Assembly: GCF_013087515.1 (NCBI RefSeq)
Contig: NZ_JABFCN010000058.1
Coordinates: 24,302-88,301, forward strand
DNA length: 64,000 nt
Source: Rhizobium sophorae
GTDB taxonomy: Bacteria > Pseudomonadota > Alphaproteobacteria > Rhizobiales > Rhizobiaceae
Direction: 5' to 3'
Below the pieces are notes generated by a model that searched no databases, was not told where the DNA came from, and was given only the letters and a program-made list of their open reading frames with translations. Shown here piece after piece: positions 8,860-17,449 of the stretch (position 1 is the first letter of the stretch; each line of letters opens with the position of its first letter). The translations under genes and the position numbers were made by a program.

Positions 8860-9603
8860 TCAAGGATTGGCTTCGGTGGTCTCCACGAAGAGTTGGTTGA
8901 GTTGTTTCATCTCGAGCGCATGGGCGCGCTTTCTGAGGGCGGCTGCCTGTTTGAGTGTTGCAAGATTGTCTGTTGTCTCGATGAGGTGAGCATCGGCGAC
9001 GAGCATCTCCGCTTCAATCCTTCCCTGCTCTCTCAATTGCCAGACATCCCTGACGCGAAATTGAACCATTATCACGCCGAAAAGTGCCACGAGCGCGGAA
9101 GCGGCCATCGGCAGCCAATTGGGGACAACCGGGCCATAGGCGGAAAACAACGATGAGAGACCGCTCAAAACGATGATCCCCAATGTGAGAAAATTCCAGA
9201 GATATTGATTGACCTTGGAGGAGCGCGCATAGCCGTTTCGATGTATTCGAAGGTCACGCAATGCCTGCCTTTTGATCTCGGCTGCGTCCGAGGGAAGCAT
9301 GCTTTCGGCCGTCTCCTGCTCGATCTCCCGCCTTGCCGCCAAAACCACGTTGATGACGGCGATAGTGATCCCGAAGGTAATCATGAACCAGGCGATGTAG
9401 CGCAAAGGGACGTCATCGAGAATGACGTTTGACAAAAACTCAGGTTGAAAAAATTCAATTAAAGCACCAATCGATATCAAGAATATAGACAGGGCAACCA
9501 CTGCTATCGAAAGCATCGCCGCTATATTTCTATATCTGCCAGTCAGTGTCATTTTCTGCAGTTGAGCGCGGTCATTCCCCTCCTTTCTGAACAAATCCAT
9601 CAT
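8860..9603 (-). CDS. Four-helix membrane protein of unknown function (DUF4231/SLATT-like?)
   Basis: The protein has 247 residues with two pairs of predicted membrane helices (about 28-50 and 66-90, then 133-153 and 159-181), a charged linker, and an acidic-basic helical tail (about 183-247). The segment RVRDVWQLREQGRIEAEM after the last helix recalls the amphipathic part of DUF4231/SLATT proteins, but I cannot confirm it and SLATT proteins usually have one helix pair. It stands alone, with no nucleotide-sensing partner gene. An inverted repeat, GACTATAGGG followed by TTAACCATAGTC (9615-9636), lies just upstream. Confidence 0.5.
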   Translation of the reverse strand: MMDLFRKEGNDRAQLQKMTLTGRYRNIAAMLSIAVVALSIFLISIGALIEFFQPEFLSNVILDDVPLRYIAWFMITFGITIAVINVVLAARREIEQETAESMLPSDAAEIKRQALRDLRIHRNGYARSSKVNQYLWNFLTLGIIVLSGLSSLFSAYGPVVPNWLPMAASALVALFGVIMVQFRVRDVWQLREQGRIEAEMLVADAHLIETTDNLATLKQAAALRKRAHALEMKQLNQLFVETTEANP

Positions 9604-9763
9604 CCTATCCTCGAGACTATAGGGTTAACCATAGTCAACCTTTTACCACGTCAGAAAGCAAGTAACGTTTGCGAGGTAATACTTTACGGACCGAATTACC
9701 GGCTACCCTGGCCAATGTCCGGGCCGGGGCAGCCTCCGCCTCTTCAATCCGGTCGCTTCAGGC

Positions 9764-9906
9764 TATGCTGATCGCCAGCGGCCAGGTCGAGATCGCGGGC
9801 CATATATTCCTGTATCTGTCGGACGATCTGCGCGGCGTGAGCGTTCGTCAGCCGGTCGGCCCGCTCGGCGCCTTGATCGCGGCGATGATCTCCTCATGCT
9901 CGTCCA
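9764..9906 (-). pseudogene. Remnant of a GntR regulator C terminus, diverged copy of the gene at 12554
   Basis: Read on the minus strand this stretch gives DEHEEIIAAIKA, then in another frame AERADRLTNAHAAQIVRQIQEYMARDLD, matching the last 50 residues of the GntR protein encoded at 12554-13258. A 7-base deletion and a later 1-base insertion break the frame, and no DNA-binding half is present. It sits just downstream of the Xaa-Pro peptidase gene, the mirror of the intact copy's place beside the prolyl aminopeptidase gene. The rest of the gene-free stretch 9604-9961 shows nothing recognisable. Confidence 0.75.
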
Positions 9907-9961
9907 GCCTGACAGCAGTTGAAAACCGACGCTGTCTGAGCGGGCAGGAGATCGGGCCTGC

Positions 9962-11104
9962 TCAGGAGAATGGCTCGGTCGGTCCCGCCGCCGGATTGGT
10001 CAGCCAGCATGGTCCCTCGGCGGTCATGTACATATGATCTTCGAGCCGGATCCCGAATTTCCCGGGGAAGACGATCATCGGTTCGTTGGAAAAACACATG
10101 CCGGCGGCAAGCGGCGCGTCGTTGCCGCGAACGATGTAGGGTTCCTCGTGGATCTCGAGCCCGAGGCCATGACCGGCGCGATGCGGCAAACCTGGCAGGC
10201 GATAGTCGGGGCCGAGGGAGTGTTTGGCAAGCACCTTGCGGGCCGCATCGTCGAGACTCGCGCAGGCGGCGCCGATCCCGGCTACGTCGAAGACGGCCTG
10301 CTGTGCCTCGCGCTCGATCCACCAGGCCCGTTCGAACGCGCTGTTGCCGCCCTCCAACATATAGGTCCTGGTGATATCGGAATGATAACCGTCGATCCGG
10401 CAGCCGGTATCGATGAGAATGACGTCGTCGCGACCAAGGACCTGATCGCCGTCGGCGCCATGCGGAAGCGAGGTCGCGGCGCCGAAGGAGACGATGCAGA
10501 ATGTCGAGCCGGCATCGGCCCCGGCCTGGCGATGCTGCCGGTCGATGAAATTGACCACCTCGGATGATTTGATACCCGGCTTCAAAAGCCCGTGCACTTG
10601 CCTGTGGACGTCAAGCGTCAGGTCCATCGCATACTGAATGAGGGCAATCTCCGCGGCCGATTTGATCCGACGCAGGTCGCGGATCAGCCGCCCGCCATCG
10701 GCAAGCCTCGCCGCGCCCATCTCCGCTGCCAATGCATGATAGAAGAAAAGCGGCAAACCATCGTCGAGGCCAAGTCTGCCGCCCTGGGCAACAAGGCGGG
10801 CGATGATAGCGGCACTGCTCTCCTCCTCTTCCCAGACCAGGATTTCCCCCGGCAGATGCGGCAGCGTTTCGACACGGCTGCGCTCGAACCCCGGAACGAT
10901 ATAGGAAATGGTCGTGGGCGTGACGAGCGCGCCGAGGAACCTTTCGCTCTGATGCCAGACGAGCCCGGTGAAGTAACGCAGGCTTTCGGTCGGCCCAAGA
11001 AGCAGGCCGACCAGCCCTTCGGCGTCGATCACTTGCCGAAGCCTGGCGAGGCGGGTCTGCCGTTCGTCCTCGGTGATGCGGGGTACGGGGTGCTGCCATG
11101 ACAT
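9962..11104 (-). CDS. M24-family Xaa-Pro peptidase
   Basis: The protein has 380 residues: an N-terminal creatinase-like domain (to about 150) and a pita-bread metallopeptidase domain. The dinuclear metal ligands are visible as Asp in LIDTGCRIDGYHSD, the second Asp in HSDITRT, His in GHGLGLEIHE, Glu in FSNEPMI and Glu in RLEDHM. There is no signal peptide. It cleaves bonds next to proline or hydroxyproline. It diverges from the prolyl aminopeptidase gene across 101 bases that include a TGTCGACA palindrome, and it neighbours a DapA-family gene suited to hydroxyproline breakdown. Confidence 0.9.
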   Translation of the reverse strand: MSWQHPVPRITEDERQTRLARLRQVIDAEGLVGLLLGPTESLRYFTGLVWHQSERFLGALVTPTTISYIVPGFERSRVETLPHLPGEILVWEEEESSAAIIARLVAQGGRLGLDDGLPLFFYHALAAEMGAARLADGGRLIRDLRRIKSAAEIALIQYAMDLTLDVHRQVHGLLKPGIKSSEVVNFIDRQHRQAGADAGSTFCIVSFGAATSLPHGADGDQVLGRDDVILIDTGCRIDGYHSDITRTYMLEGGNSAFERAWWIEREAQQAVFDVAGIGAACASLDDAARKVLAKHSLGPDYRLPGLPHRAGHGLGLEIHEEPYIVRGNDAPLAAGMCFSNEPMIVFPGKFGIRLEDHMYMTAEGPCWLTNPAAGPTEPFS

Positions 11105-11198
11105 GTTGTTTTCCTGCTTTTCCTGCGCGTCCGGATCGATGAAGCCCTGGCCTTGCAGCCAGGATCTTGAACCGACACTAATGCCGCTGTAGGCAATA

Positions 11199-11206
11199 TG
11201 TCGACA
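11199..11206. promoter_or_regulatory. TGTCGACA palindrome at the prolyl aminopeptidase start
   Basis: The site reads ATATGTCGACATG and overlaps the first base of the proposed start codon. The same octamer precedes the DapA-family gene (13360) and the GH127 transport operon (20645). It fits a GT-N2-AC core used by FadR/VanR-type GntR repressors; the GntR gene at 12554 is the natural candidate. Confidence 0.45.
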
Positions 11207-12524
11207 TGAAAAATGAGGTTATGGCGATGGCAGTGGAATACACCATACCGGGCATATTGATACGCGATCACATGGTCGACGTTCCCCTTGATTGGTCCAA
11301 GCCGGAGGGGGAGACGATCCGGATTTTCGCACGTGAAGTGTGCGATCCGCCCGCCGTCGCGAAACACTGCCGTTGCTGGCTTTCCTTCAAGGCGGTCCTG
11401 GCGGAAAATCGCCGCGGCCGAGCAACGGCGGGCCGCCATGGCTTGCCGAAGCCCTGAAGACGCACCGCGTTATCCTGATCGACCAGCGCGGCACCGGGCG
11501 CAGCAGCCGGATCGAAAGTGCGACGATGGAGCGTTTTGCGGACGGCAGGGCCGCAGCCGACTATCTCACCCTCTTTCGCGCCGACAGCATCGTTGCCGAT
11601 TGCGAACATCTGCGGAAAACCGTCTTCGGCGGCGGGCGCTGGCAGACGCTCGGCCAGAGCTATGGCGGCTTCCTGACCCTTACCTATCTCTCGAAGGCGC
11701 CGGAGGGACTTTCCGCCTGTTATGTCACCGGCGGCCTTGCCGGCCTTGGGGCGACGGCCGATGATGTCTATCGGCGCACCTACCCGCGCGTCACCGAAAA
11801 GAACACCGCCTATTACCGCCGCTACCCCGGGGATGCCGAGCGGATCGGCCGGATTGCCGACTATATCGAGACCAATGAGGTGCGGTTGCCCGATGGCGAT
11901 CGCCTCTCCGTTCGCCGCTTTCAGACTATCGGCATCGATTTCGGTATGGCGCCGGGCTACGAGAACATCCACTGGTTGATCGATGAGGCTTTCTCCGGTC
12001 CCAATGAAGACCGTCTCTCCGATCGCTTCCTCGCGTCGGTGATGTCCCTGACCTCCTATGACGACAATCCGCTCTTCGCCGTTCTGCAGGAAAGCATCTA
12101 TGGCCAGGCCGGGACGCCGACTGCCTGGGCGGCCGAACGCATCCGCGCCGAGCATCCAGCCTTTGCCGGCGACCGGCGGCCGCTGTTGTTGACGGGGGAG
12201 ATGATGTATCCCTGGATGTTCGAAGAAATTCGCTCGCTCAGGGCCTTCAGGGCGGGTGTCGAGGCGCTGGCCACGCATGAGCGGTACCTGCCGCTCTATG
12301 CACCGGCACGTCTCGCTGCAAACGAGGTGCCGGTCGCCGCCGTCATCTATCATGACGACATGTATGTGGATGCCGGGCTTTCACTCGAAACAGCGCGCCA
12401 CGTCGCCAACGTGCAGGCATGGGTAACCAACGAATTCGAGCACGACGGTGTTCGCCAATCGGCGGCTGTCCTGCGCAGGCTGATGACCTTGGTCAGGGAA
12501 CAGGGCGGCCCCCTCGCCTCCTGA
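11206..12524 (+). pseudogene. Prolyl aminopeptidase (S33 alpha/beta hydrolase), frameshifted
   Basis: Two frames together make one protein of about 439 residues. The first gives YTIPGILIRDHMVDVPLDWS through FAREVCDP; the second resumes with ARRRETLPLLAFLQGGPGG, the oxyanion-hole motif. It continues with the nucleophile elbow GQSYGGF and a C-terminal DDMYVDAG and EHD that supply the Asp and His. The break is near 11347-11350 and needs one added base to restore the frame. Either the gene is inactivated, or this is an assembly or sequencing error. The long downstream half has no inframe stops, which suggests a recent event or an error. Intact, it would free N-terminal proline or hydroxyproline from imported peptides. 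Confidence 0.8.
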
Positions 12525-12553
12525 GGCTCGAATGGTTCATTGCTCTCGTCGCA

Positions 12554-13258
12554 TCAGGACATGCTGATCGCTACCGGCCGGTCCAGATCGCGGGCGATAT
12601 ATTCCTGGATCTGGCGAACGATCTGCCCGGCATGGGCGATCGCCAGGCGGTCCGCCCGCTCGACGTCACCGGCCTCAATCGCGGCGATGATCTCCTCATG
12701 TTCGTCGACATACTGGCGCGGCAGGCGGTCGTCGAATGTCGAGTAGTAAAGGCGCAGGATGCGGCGGCCTTCGTCGAGCAGCCTGGCGAAGAAGGCCGTG
12801 TAATAGGAATTGCCGGCAAGTTCGGCAATCGCGACGTGAAATTCGCGGTTAGCCTCGATCATCGCATAGGCATCGCGCGCCGCAACGGCTTCGGCGAAGT
12901 CCTTCTGATGCCGGCGGACGGTCTTCATGATCTCGCCGTTTCGCCGTTGCGCCGCGCCGCGGGTCGTCACCCGGTACATCAGCGTCAGCGCTTCGAAATA
13001 GGTGGGCAGGCTTGCGAAATCGATCGTCGCGACGATCGTGTTCCTGTTCGGCAGCGTCGTGACGAGCCCGTCGGCGGCGAGCCGCAACAGCGCCTCACGA
13101 ATGGGAGTCCGCGACATCCGGAAACGCTCCGACAGCCGCACTTCGTCGAGCGGACTGCCGGGTTCCAGCGCCATCGACAGGATTTCCTGCCTGAGCGTCA
13201 CATAGACGCTCTGCGTGCCAGAGCCGCGCACCCGCACATTTTCCGCGTCGTTCCGCAT
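12554..13258 (-). CDS. GntR/FadR-family transcriptional regulator
   Basis: The protein has 234 residues. The winged helix runs QSVYVTLRQEILSMALEPGSPLDE through RTPIREALLRLAADG (to about 80), followed by an all-helical FCD ligand domain with the metal-binding histidines in REFHVAIAE and DEHEEIIAAIEAG. The ATG at 13258 is preferred over the upstream one because an AGGG box stands 8 bases before it and the DNA-binding domain follows soon after. It diverges from the DapA-family gene; rhizobial hydroxyproline genes are controlled by a GntR repressor (HypR) in the same arrangement. A decayed partial copy lies at 9764. Confidence 0.9.
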   Translation of the reverse strand: MRNDAENVRVRGSGTQSVYVTLRQEILSMALEPGSPLDEVRLSERFRMSRTPIREALLRLAADGLVTTLPNRNTIVATIDFASLPTYFEALTLMYRVTTRGAAQRRNGEIMKTVRRHQKDFAEAVAARDAYAMIEANREFHVAIAELAGNSYYTAFFARLLDEGRRILRLYYSTFDDRLPRQYVDEHEEIIAAIEAGDVERADRLAIAHAGQIVRQIQEYIARDLDRPVAISMS

Positions 13259-13359
13259 CCGTCTGCCCTCTTTCGTTAGAGCCTTGTATTTCGTTTCGGC
13301 CGATTCTCGCAATGTCGGTCTTCGGGGGTTCAAATTTGCAAGATCACATCATTGAATCT

Positions 13360-13367
13360 TGTCGACA
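13360..13367. promoter_or_regulatory. TGTCGACA operator candidate before the DapA-family gene
   Basis: The context CTTGTCGACAGTTTGTATA, followed by TAAA, lies 41 bases before the ATG and between the divergent GntR and DapA-family genes. The same octamer with a similar right flank (AGTCTGTGTGCATAAA) is at 20645. It is the best candidate site for the neighbouring GntR protein. Confidence 0.5.
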
Positions 13368-13407
13368 GTTTGTATATAAAGCAACCAGTTTCAACGAGGC
13401 TCGATCG

Positions 13408-14319
13408 ATGACCACAGGATGGAAGGGCGTATTTCCCGCCGTAACGACGCAGTTCAACGAAGATCTTTCCGTTGACTTGCCCTCGACCCAGCGTGTCCAG
13501 GACGCGCTTGTGAGCGACGGGGTCAACGGACTGATCGTCATGGGCACATGCGGCGAAAACAATTCGCTGGACCCCGAGGAGAAGCGCACGATCCTGAAAG
13601 CGGCCGTCGAGGTCGTCAACGGCCGCGTTCCCGTGGTCACCGGCGTTTCCGAATTCGACACGCGCCGTGCCGTCGCCTATGCTCGCGACGCCGAAAAGCT
13701 CGGCGCCGACGGGCTGATGCTGCTGCCGGCCATGGTTTATGTGCCGAAGCCCGAAGAGCTGATTGCACATTTCCGCACCGTCGCCGAAGCGACCTCACTG
13801 CCGATCATGCTCTACAACAATCCACCGGCCTACCGCGTCAATATCGGCGCCGATGTGCTGAAGGTGCTTGCCGACGTGCCGAACATCAAGGCGGTCAAGG
13901 AAAGTGCGCCGGATCCACGCCGCTTCACCGATCTCATCAATGAATTCGGCGATCGTTTCGATATCTTCGCGGGTCTCGACGACGTAGCGCTTGAAGGCCT
14001 GATGCTCGGCGCCAAGGGCTGGGTCTCCGGCCTGACCAGCGCCTTCCCGCAGGAATCCGTGCAGCTCGTCGCCGCCGCCGAACGCGGTGACTGGGAAGAG
14101 GCCCGCAAGATCTATCGCTGGTTCATGCCGCTTCTGCACCTCGATGCCGAGCACGACCTCGTCCAGTCGATCAAGCTCGCCGAGCAGATCATGGGCCGCG
14201 GCTCCGAACGCGTTCGCATGCCGCGCCTGCCGCTTTCGGGCGCCCGCCGCGCCGAAGTCACCGCGATGGTCGAGAAGGCCGCCGCCACGCGTCCCTCGAA
14301 GATCCGCCAGGCTGCCTGA
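13408..14319 (+). CDS. DapA/NAL-superfamily lyase, candidate pyrroline-4-hydroxy-2-carboxylate deaminase (HypD-like)
   Basis: The protein has 303 residues and is a TIM-barrel class I aldolase. Schiff-base Lys164 lies in NIKAVKES, Tyr136 in IMLYNNPP, and the GTCGEN loop is at 46-51. The ATG at 13408 is taken because the upstream extension runs through the promoter. The family also includes dihydrodipicolinate synthase and 2-keto-3-deoxy-sugar acid dehydratases. Flanking Xaa-Pro peptidase, prolyl aminopeptidase and GntR genes favour hydroxyproline breakdown (HypD step, giving 2-oxoglutarate semialdehyde and ammonia). With a GH127 arabinofuranosidase nearby, a keto-deoxy-arabonate dehydratase is the main alternative. 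Confidence 0.75.
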   Translation: MTTGWKGVFPAVTTQFNEDLSVDLPSTQRVQDALVSDGVNGLIVMGTCGENNSLDPEEKRTILKAAVEVVNGRVPVVTGVSEFDTRRAVAYARDAEKLGADGLMLLPAMVYVPKPEELIAHFRTVAEATSLPIMLYNNPPAYRVNIGADVLKVLADVPNIKAVKESAPDPRRFTDLINEFGDRFDIFAGLDDVALEGLMLGAKGWVSGLTSAFPQESVQLVAAAERGDWEEARKIYRWFMPLLHLDAEHDLVQSIKLAEQIMGRGSERVRMPRLPLSGARRAEVTAMVEKAAATRPSKIRQAA

Positions 14320-14325
14320 TCAACG

Positions 14326-14353
14326 AGGCCGGCGACCCCGCGGTTGCCGGCCT
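14326..14353. terminator. Convergent terminator hairpin
   Basis: AGGCCGGC pairs with GCCGGCCT across a 12-base loop and is followed by TTTCC. It sits between the convergent DapA-family and ABC ATPase genes and may serve both. Confidence 0.55.
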
Positions 14354-14368
14354 TTCCGTGTTTGCTCT

Positions 14369-15469
14369 TCAGGCAAGGGCCAGCGACCGGCCGCTCGCCG
14401 GATCGAACAGATGCATCTGGTTCATGTTGAACGAGAGCGGCATCGTCGACATCGGCCTCGGCCCGCTCTCTGGATCGATGCAGGCGCAAAGGCTTGCCTC
14501 GCCGATGCCGAAATAGACCATGGTCTCCGGCCCGAGTGGTTCCACAAGATCAATCTTCGCTTCGATGTTGGCATAACCAGGGCGGGTCTGGCGGTCGGTG
14601 ATCGATTCCGGCCTGATCCCGAACACCACTGATTTACCGGCATGGCTGGCATAGTCGCCGGCGCGCATCTCCGGCACTGGAAGCTCGCTGCCGTCGGTCA
14701 GCTTGACGACGAGACCCTTCTCTCGTGATAGCAGCGTCGCGGACAGGAAATTCATCGACGGTGAGCCGATGAAGCCGGCGACGAACTGGCTGACGGGCCG
14801 ATGATAGAGTGCCTGTGGCGGCCCCGCCTGTTCGATGATGCCACCATTCATCACCACGACACGATCCGCCATGGTCATCGCCTCAACCTGGTCGTGCGTG
14901 ACGTAGACGGTGGTCGTCGGCAACAGCTGGTGCAACCGCTTGATCTCCGTGCGCATCTGCACGCGAAGCTTGGCATCAAGGTTGGACAGCGGCTCGTCGA
15001 AGAGAAAGACTTTCGGGTTCCGCACGATGGCGCGTCCCATCGCGACGCGCTGGCGCTGGCCGCCTGAAAGCTGGCCCGGACGCCGGCCGAGCAGCTCGCT
15101 GATATGCAGGGTTTCCGCCGCCCTGATGATACGCGCGTCAATCTCGCTCTTGGCAAGCTTCTGCTGCTCCAGGCAGAACGAAATATTCTCCCGCACCGTC
15201 ATGTGTGGATAGAGCGCGTAGTTCTGAAAGACCATGGCGATATCGCGTTTGCCCGGGCCAAGCCGGTTGACGACCTGATCGCCGATCACGATCTCACCGC
15301 CGGTGATGTGTTCGAGACCCGCGATCATGCGCAATGTCGTCGATTTTCCGCATCCCGACGGGCCCACGAAAACGACGAATTCATTGTCTTCGATGTCAAG
15401 GCTGATGCCGCGCACGGCCTCGTAGATGCCATAGGATTTGACGATGCTCTTGAGTTCCAGCCGTGCCAT
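14369..15469 (-). CDS. Sugar ABC transporter ATPase (MalK/UgpC type)
   Basis: The protein has 366 residues. Walker A GPSGCGKST is at 36-44, followed by the Q-loop AMVFQNYALYPHM, the signature LSGGQRQRVAMGRA, Walker B KVFLFDEPLSNLDA and the switch His in VYVTHDQ. A C-terminal OB-fold (TOBE) regulatory domain starts near 240. It energises the permeases encoded at 17450 and 18319. It ends the operon SBP-permease-permease-GH127-ATPase, 10 bases after the glycosidase gene. Confidence 0.93.
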   Translation of the reverse strand: MARLELKSIVKSYGIYEAVRGISLDIEDNEFVVFVGPSGCGKSTTLRMIAGLEHITGGEIVIGDQVVNRLGPGKRDIAMVFQNYALYPHMTVRENISFCLEQQKLAKSEIDARIIRAAETLHISELLGRRPGQLSGGQRQRVAMGRAIVRNPKVFLFDEPLSNLDAKLRVQMRTEIKRLHQLLPTTTVYVTHDQVEAMTMADRVVVMNGGIIEQAGPPQALYHRPVSQFVAGFIGSPSMNFLSATLLSREKGLVVKLTDGSELPVPEMRAGDYASHAGKSVVFGIRPESITDRQTRPGYANIEAKIDLVEPLGPETMVYFGIGEASLCACIDPESGPRPMSTMPLSFNMNQMHLFDPASGRSLALA

Positions 15470-15478
15470 GGTTTTCTC

Positions 15479-17422
15479 CTAGACCTCCTGCAACCAGATC
15501 GCCATCGCTCCGGGCTCGCGATTGGCCCAGAGGTGATAGGGGATCGCCGTGAAGGGCCGCTCCTTCAGCGAGGGAGGCGCGGTGCGATAGAGCGCATTCT
15601 GCCAATCGGATATATCGGCTTCGAGCGCAGAGCCTTCGAGGACGGTCGCTCCGCCGAGAAGCACGGCATCGTAGCGTGCGGAAATTTCCTCAGATGCCGG
15701 CAGGCGGAGCCGCTGCGGCTCGCCGCCGAGGTCCGTCTCCTCGATGCAATAGACGACAGGCCCGCGCCGCAGCGCGACGCGTCCACCGTCTTCGGAGACG
15801 GCAGGATGCGCGTAGATGCGCTCGACGGGCATCGAGAAGCCGATGCGGACCTCGTCGCCATTGCGCCATTCTCTTGATATTGCCGCATAACCCTTCGTCA
15901 CGCATTGATCGAGATCGACGGCAACGCCGTTAACCGAGATCTGCGCCTGCCTGCACCATCCGGGGATGCGAAGACGAAGCTGAAACCGGCTTGGCCGCTC
16001 GACGGCGAACCGAAGGCTGATGTCGCCATCCCAGGGATATTGCGTCTCCTGGATCAGGCGCACGAAATTCTCGCCGACTGTCAGCTCAGCCGAATTGGTG
16101 CCGTAGAGATGAACAGCGAGCTCATGATCATCAGTCGAATAGAAATATTGGCCGAGCGACGTGATGAAACGGGCAATGTTGGTCGGGCAGCAGGGGCAGT
16201 AGTGCCATTTCCACCGGCGGTGCTGCCCGTGGCTTTCAAGGACGTTCTCATAGAAATAATGCTCGCCGTCGCGCGAGATGCCGGAAAGCGCGCCGTTGTA
16301 GAGCACCGTTTCCAGCCTGTCGGTGAACTTGCTGTCGAGATCGACCTGCGCCATGCGATGGCTCCAGAAGCCGAGCGCGACGGCTGCGCATGTCTCGGCA
16401 TAGGCCGTCTCATTCGGCAGGTCGAATTCCCGGGTGAACCCTTCATTGGATGCCGACGGGCCAAGGCCGCCGGTCACGTAGAGCTGGCGGCTGACCAGAT
16501 TGTCGAAAAGCCGGTCGCAGGCTTCCTTCAATGTCGGATCGTCGTTTTCATGGGAGAGATCCGCCATCGCAGAAAACAGGTACATGGCGCGGACCGCATG
16601 GCCGACGACCTGGTGCTGGTCGCGCACCGGCATATGAGCCTGGCTATAGGCATATGTCTTGTAGACGTAATCATCAGGGCTCTCGCCGCGTTTGCGGGCC
16701 TCTTCGTCGTAATATGAGGGCATCCGGCCACGTTCGTCGACGAAGTAGGTCGCAAGCTTCAGGTGCCGCGGCTCGCGCGTCACGCGATAGAGCTTGACCA
16801 GCGCCAGCTCGATTTCCTCATGGGCGTCATAACCTCTAAGCTTTCCGGGCTCCGCGCCGAAGGTGGCGATGATATGGTCGACGGCGCGGACCATCACATC
16901 GAGGAACCGACGCTTTCCCGTCGCCTCGTAATAGGCCACGGCCCCTTCCAGCAAGTGACCCATCGAATACATCTCGTGCAGGTCGCGCAGATTGGTCCAG
17001 CGCCTGCCCGGCTCGCGGCGAATGAACCAGCTGTTGAGGTAGCCATCCGCCATCTGCCCTTTTTCGAGCTTTTCGACGATAGCATCGATCTTCGTCTCGA
17101 GCGCCGCATTCGGGTGAGCCTTCAGCGTGTAACTTGCGGCCTCGATCCATTTGCCGAAATCGGAATCGAAGAAATGCTGCATCGACAGTCCGCTCGGCTG
17201 GATCGGGCGCACCAGCGGCCCGGCCGGCTTGTCAAAATCGAGCACCTCGAGGAAGCCCTCCTCTTCCAACCGCTTGTGCTGCGTCGGGATGGTGACGTTG
17301 CGGACCGTCTCCGTCCAGCTCTGCCAGAAACCGCCATGGAATACGACACTGGAATGATCGGCGGGCCTGTATCGCCGCCGTCCCGCAGCGCGTGCCGGTT
17401 GAAAACGAGGTGAGCTGGTCAT
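15479..17422 (-). CDS. GH127 beta-L-arabinofuranosidase
   Basis: The protein has 647 residues and is of the former DUF1680 family. The active-site zinc set is conserved: Glu343 and Cys345 in YAETCAAV, and Cys411-Cys412 in WHYCPCCPTN, matching the Glu/Cys plus Cys-Cys pattern of the founding enzyme HypBA1, in which one of the paired cysteines is the nucleophile. There is no signal peptide, so it trims imported oligosaccharides or glycopeptides in the cytoplasm. HypBA1 acts on hydroxyproline-linked beta-arabinosides of extensin-type glycoproteins, which matches the proline-peptidase neighbours. AGGAG precedes the ATG. Confidence 0.9.
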   Translation of the reverse strand: MTSSPRFQPARAAGRRRYRPADHSSVVFHGGFWQSWTETVRNVTIPTQHKRLEEEGFLEVLDFDKPAGPLVRPIQPSGLSMQHFFDSDFGKWIEAASYTLKAHPNAALETKIDAIVEKLEKGQMADGYLNSWFIRREPGRRWTNLRDLHEMYSMGHLLEGAVAYYEATGKRRFLDVMVRAVDHIIATFGAEPGKLRGYDAHEEIELALVKLYRVTREPRHLKLATYFVDERGRMPSYYDEEARKRGESPDDYVYKTYAYSQAHMPVRDQHQVVGHAVRAMYLFSAMADLSHENDDPTLKEACDRLFDNLVSRQLYVTGGLGPSASNEGFTREFDLPNETAYAETCAAVALGFWSHRMAQVDLDSKFTDRLETVLYNGALSGISRDGEHYFYENVLESHGQHRRWKWHYCPCCPTNIARFITSLGQYFYSTDDHELAVHLYGTNSAELTVGENFVRLIQETQYPWDGDISLRFAVERPSRFQLRLRIPGWCRQAQISVNGVAVDLDQCVTKGYAAISREWRNGDEVRIGFSMPVERIYAHPAVSEDGGRVALRRGPVVYCIEETDLGGEPQRLRLPASEEISARYDAVLLGGATVLEGSALEADISDWQNALYRTAPPSLKERPFTAIPYHLWANREPGAMAIWLQEV

Positions 17423-17449
17423 GAGGACTCCTGTGCGGAACGAGCGCTG

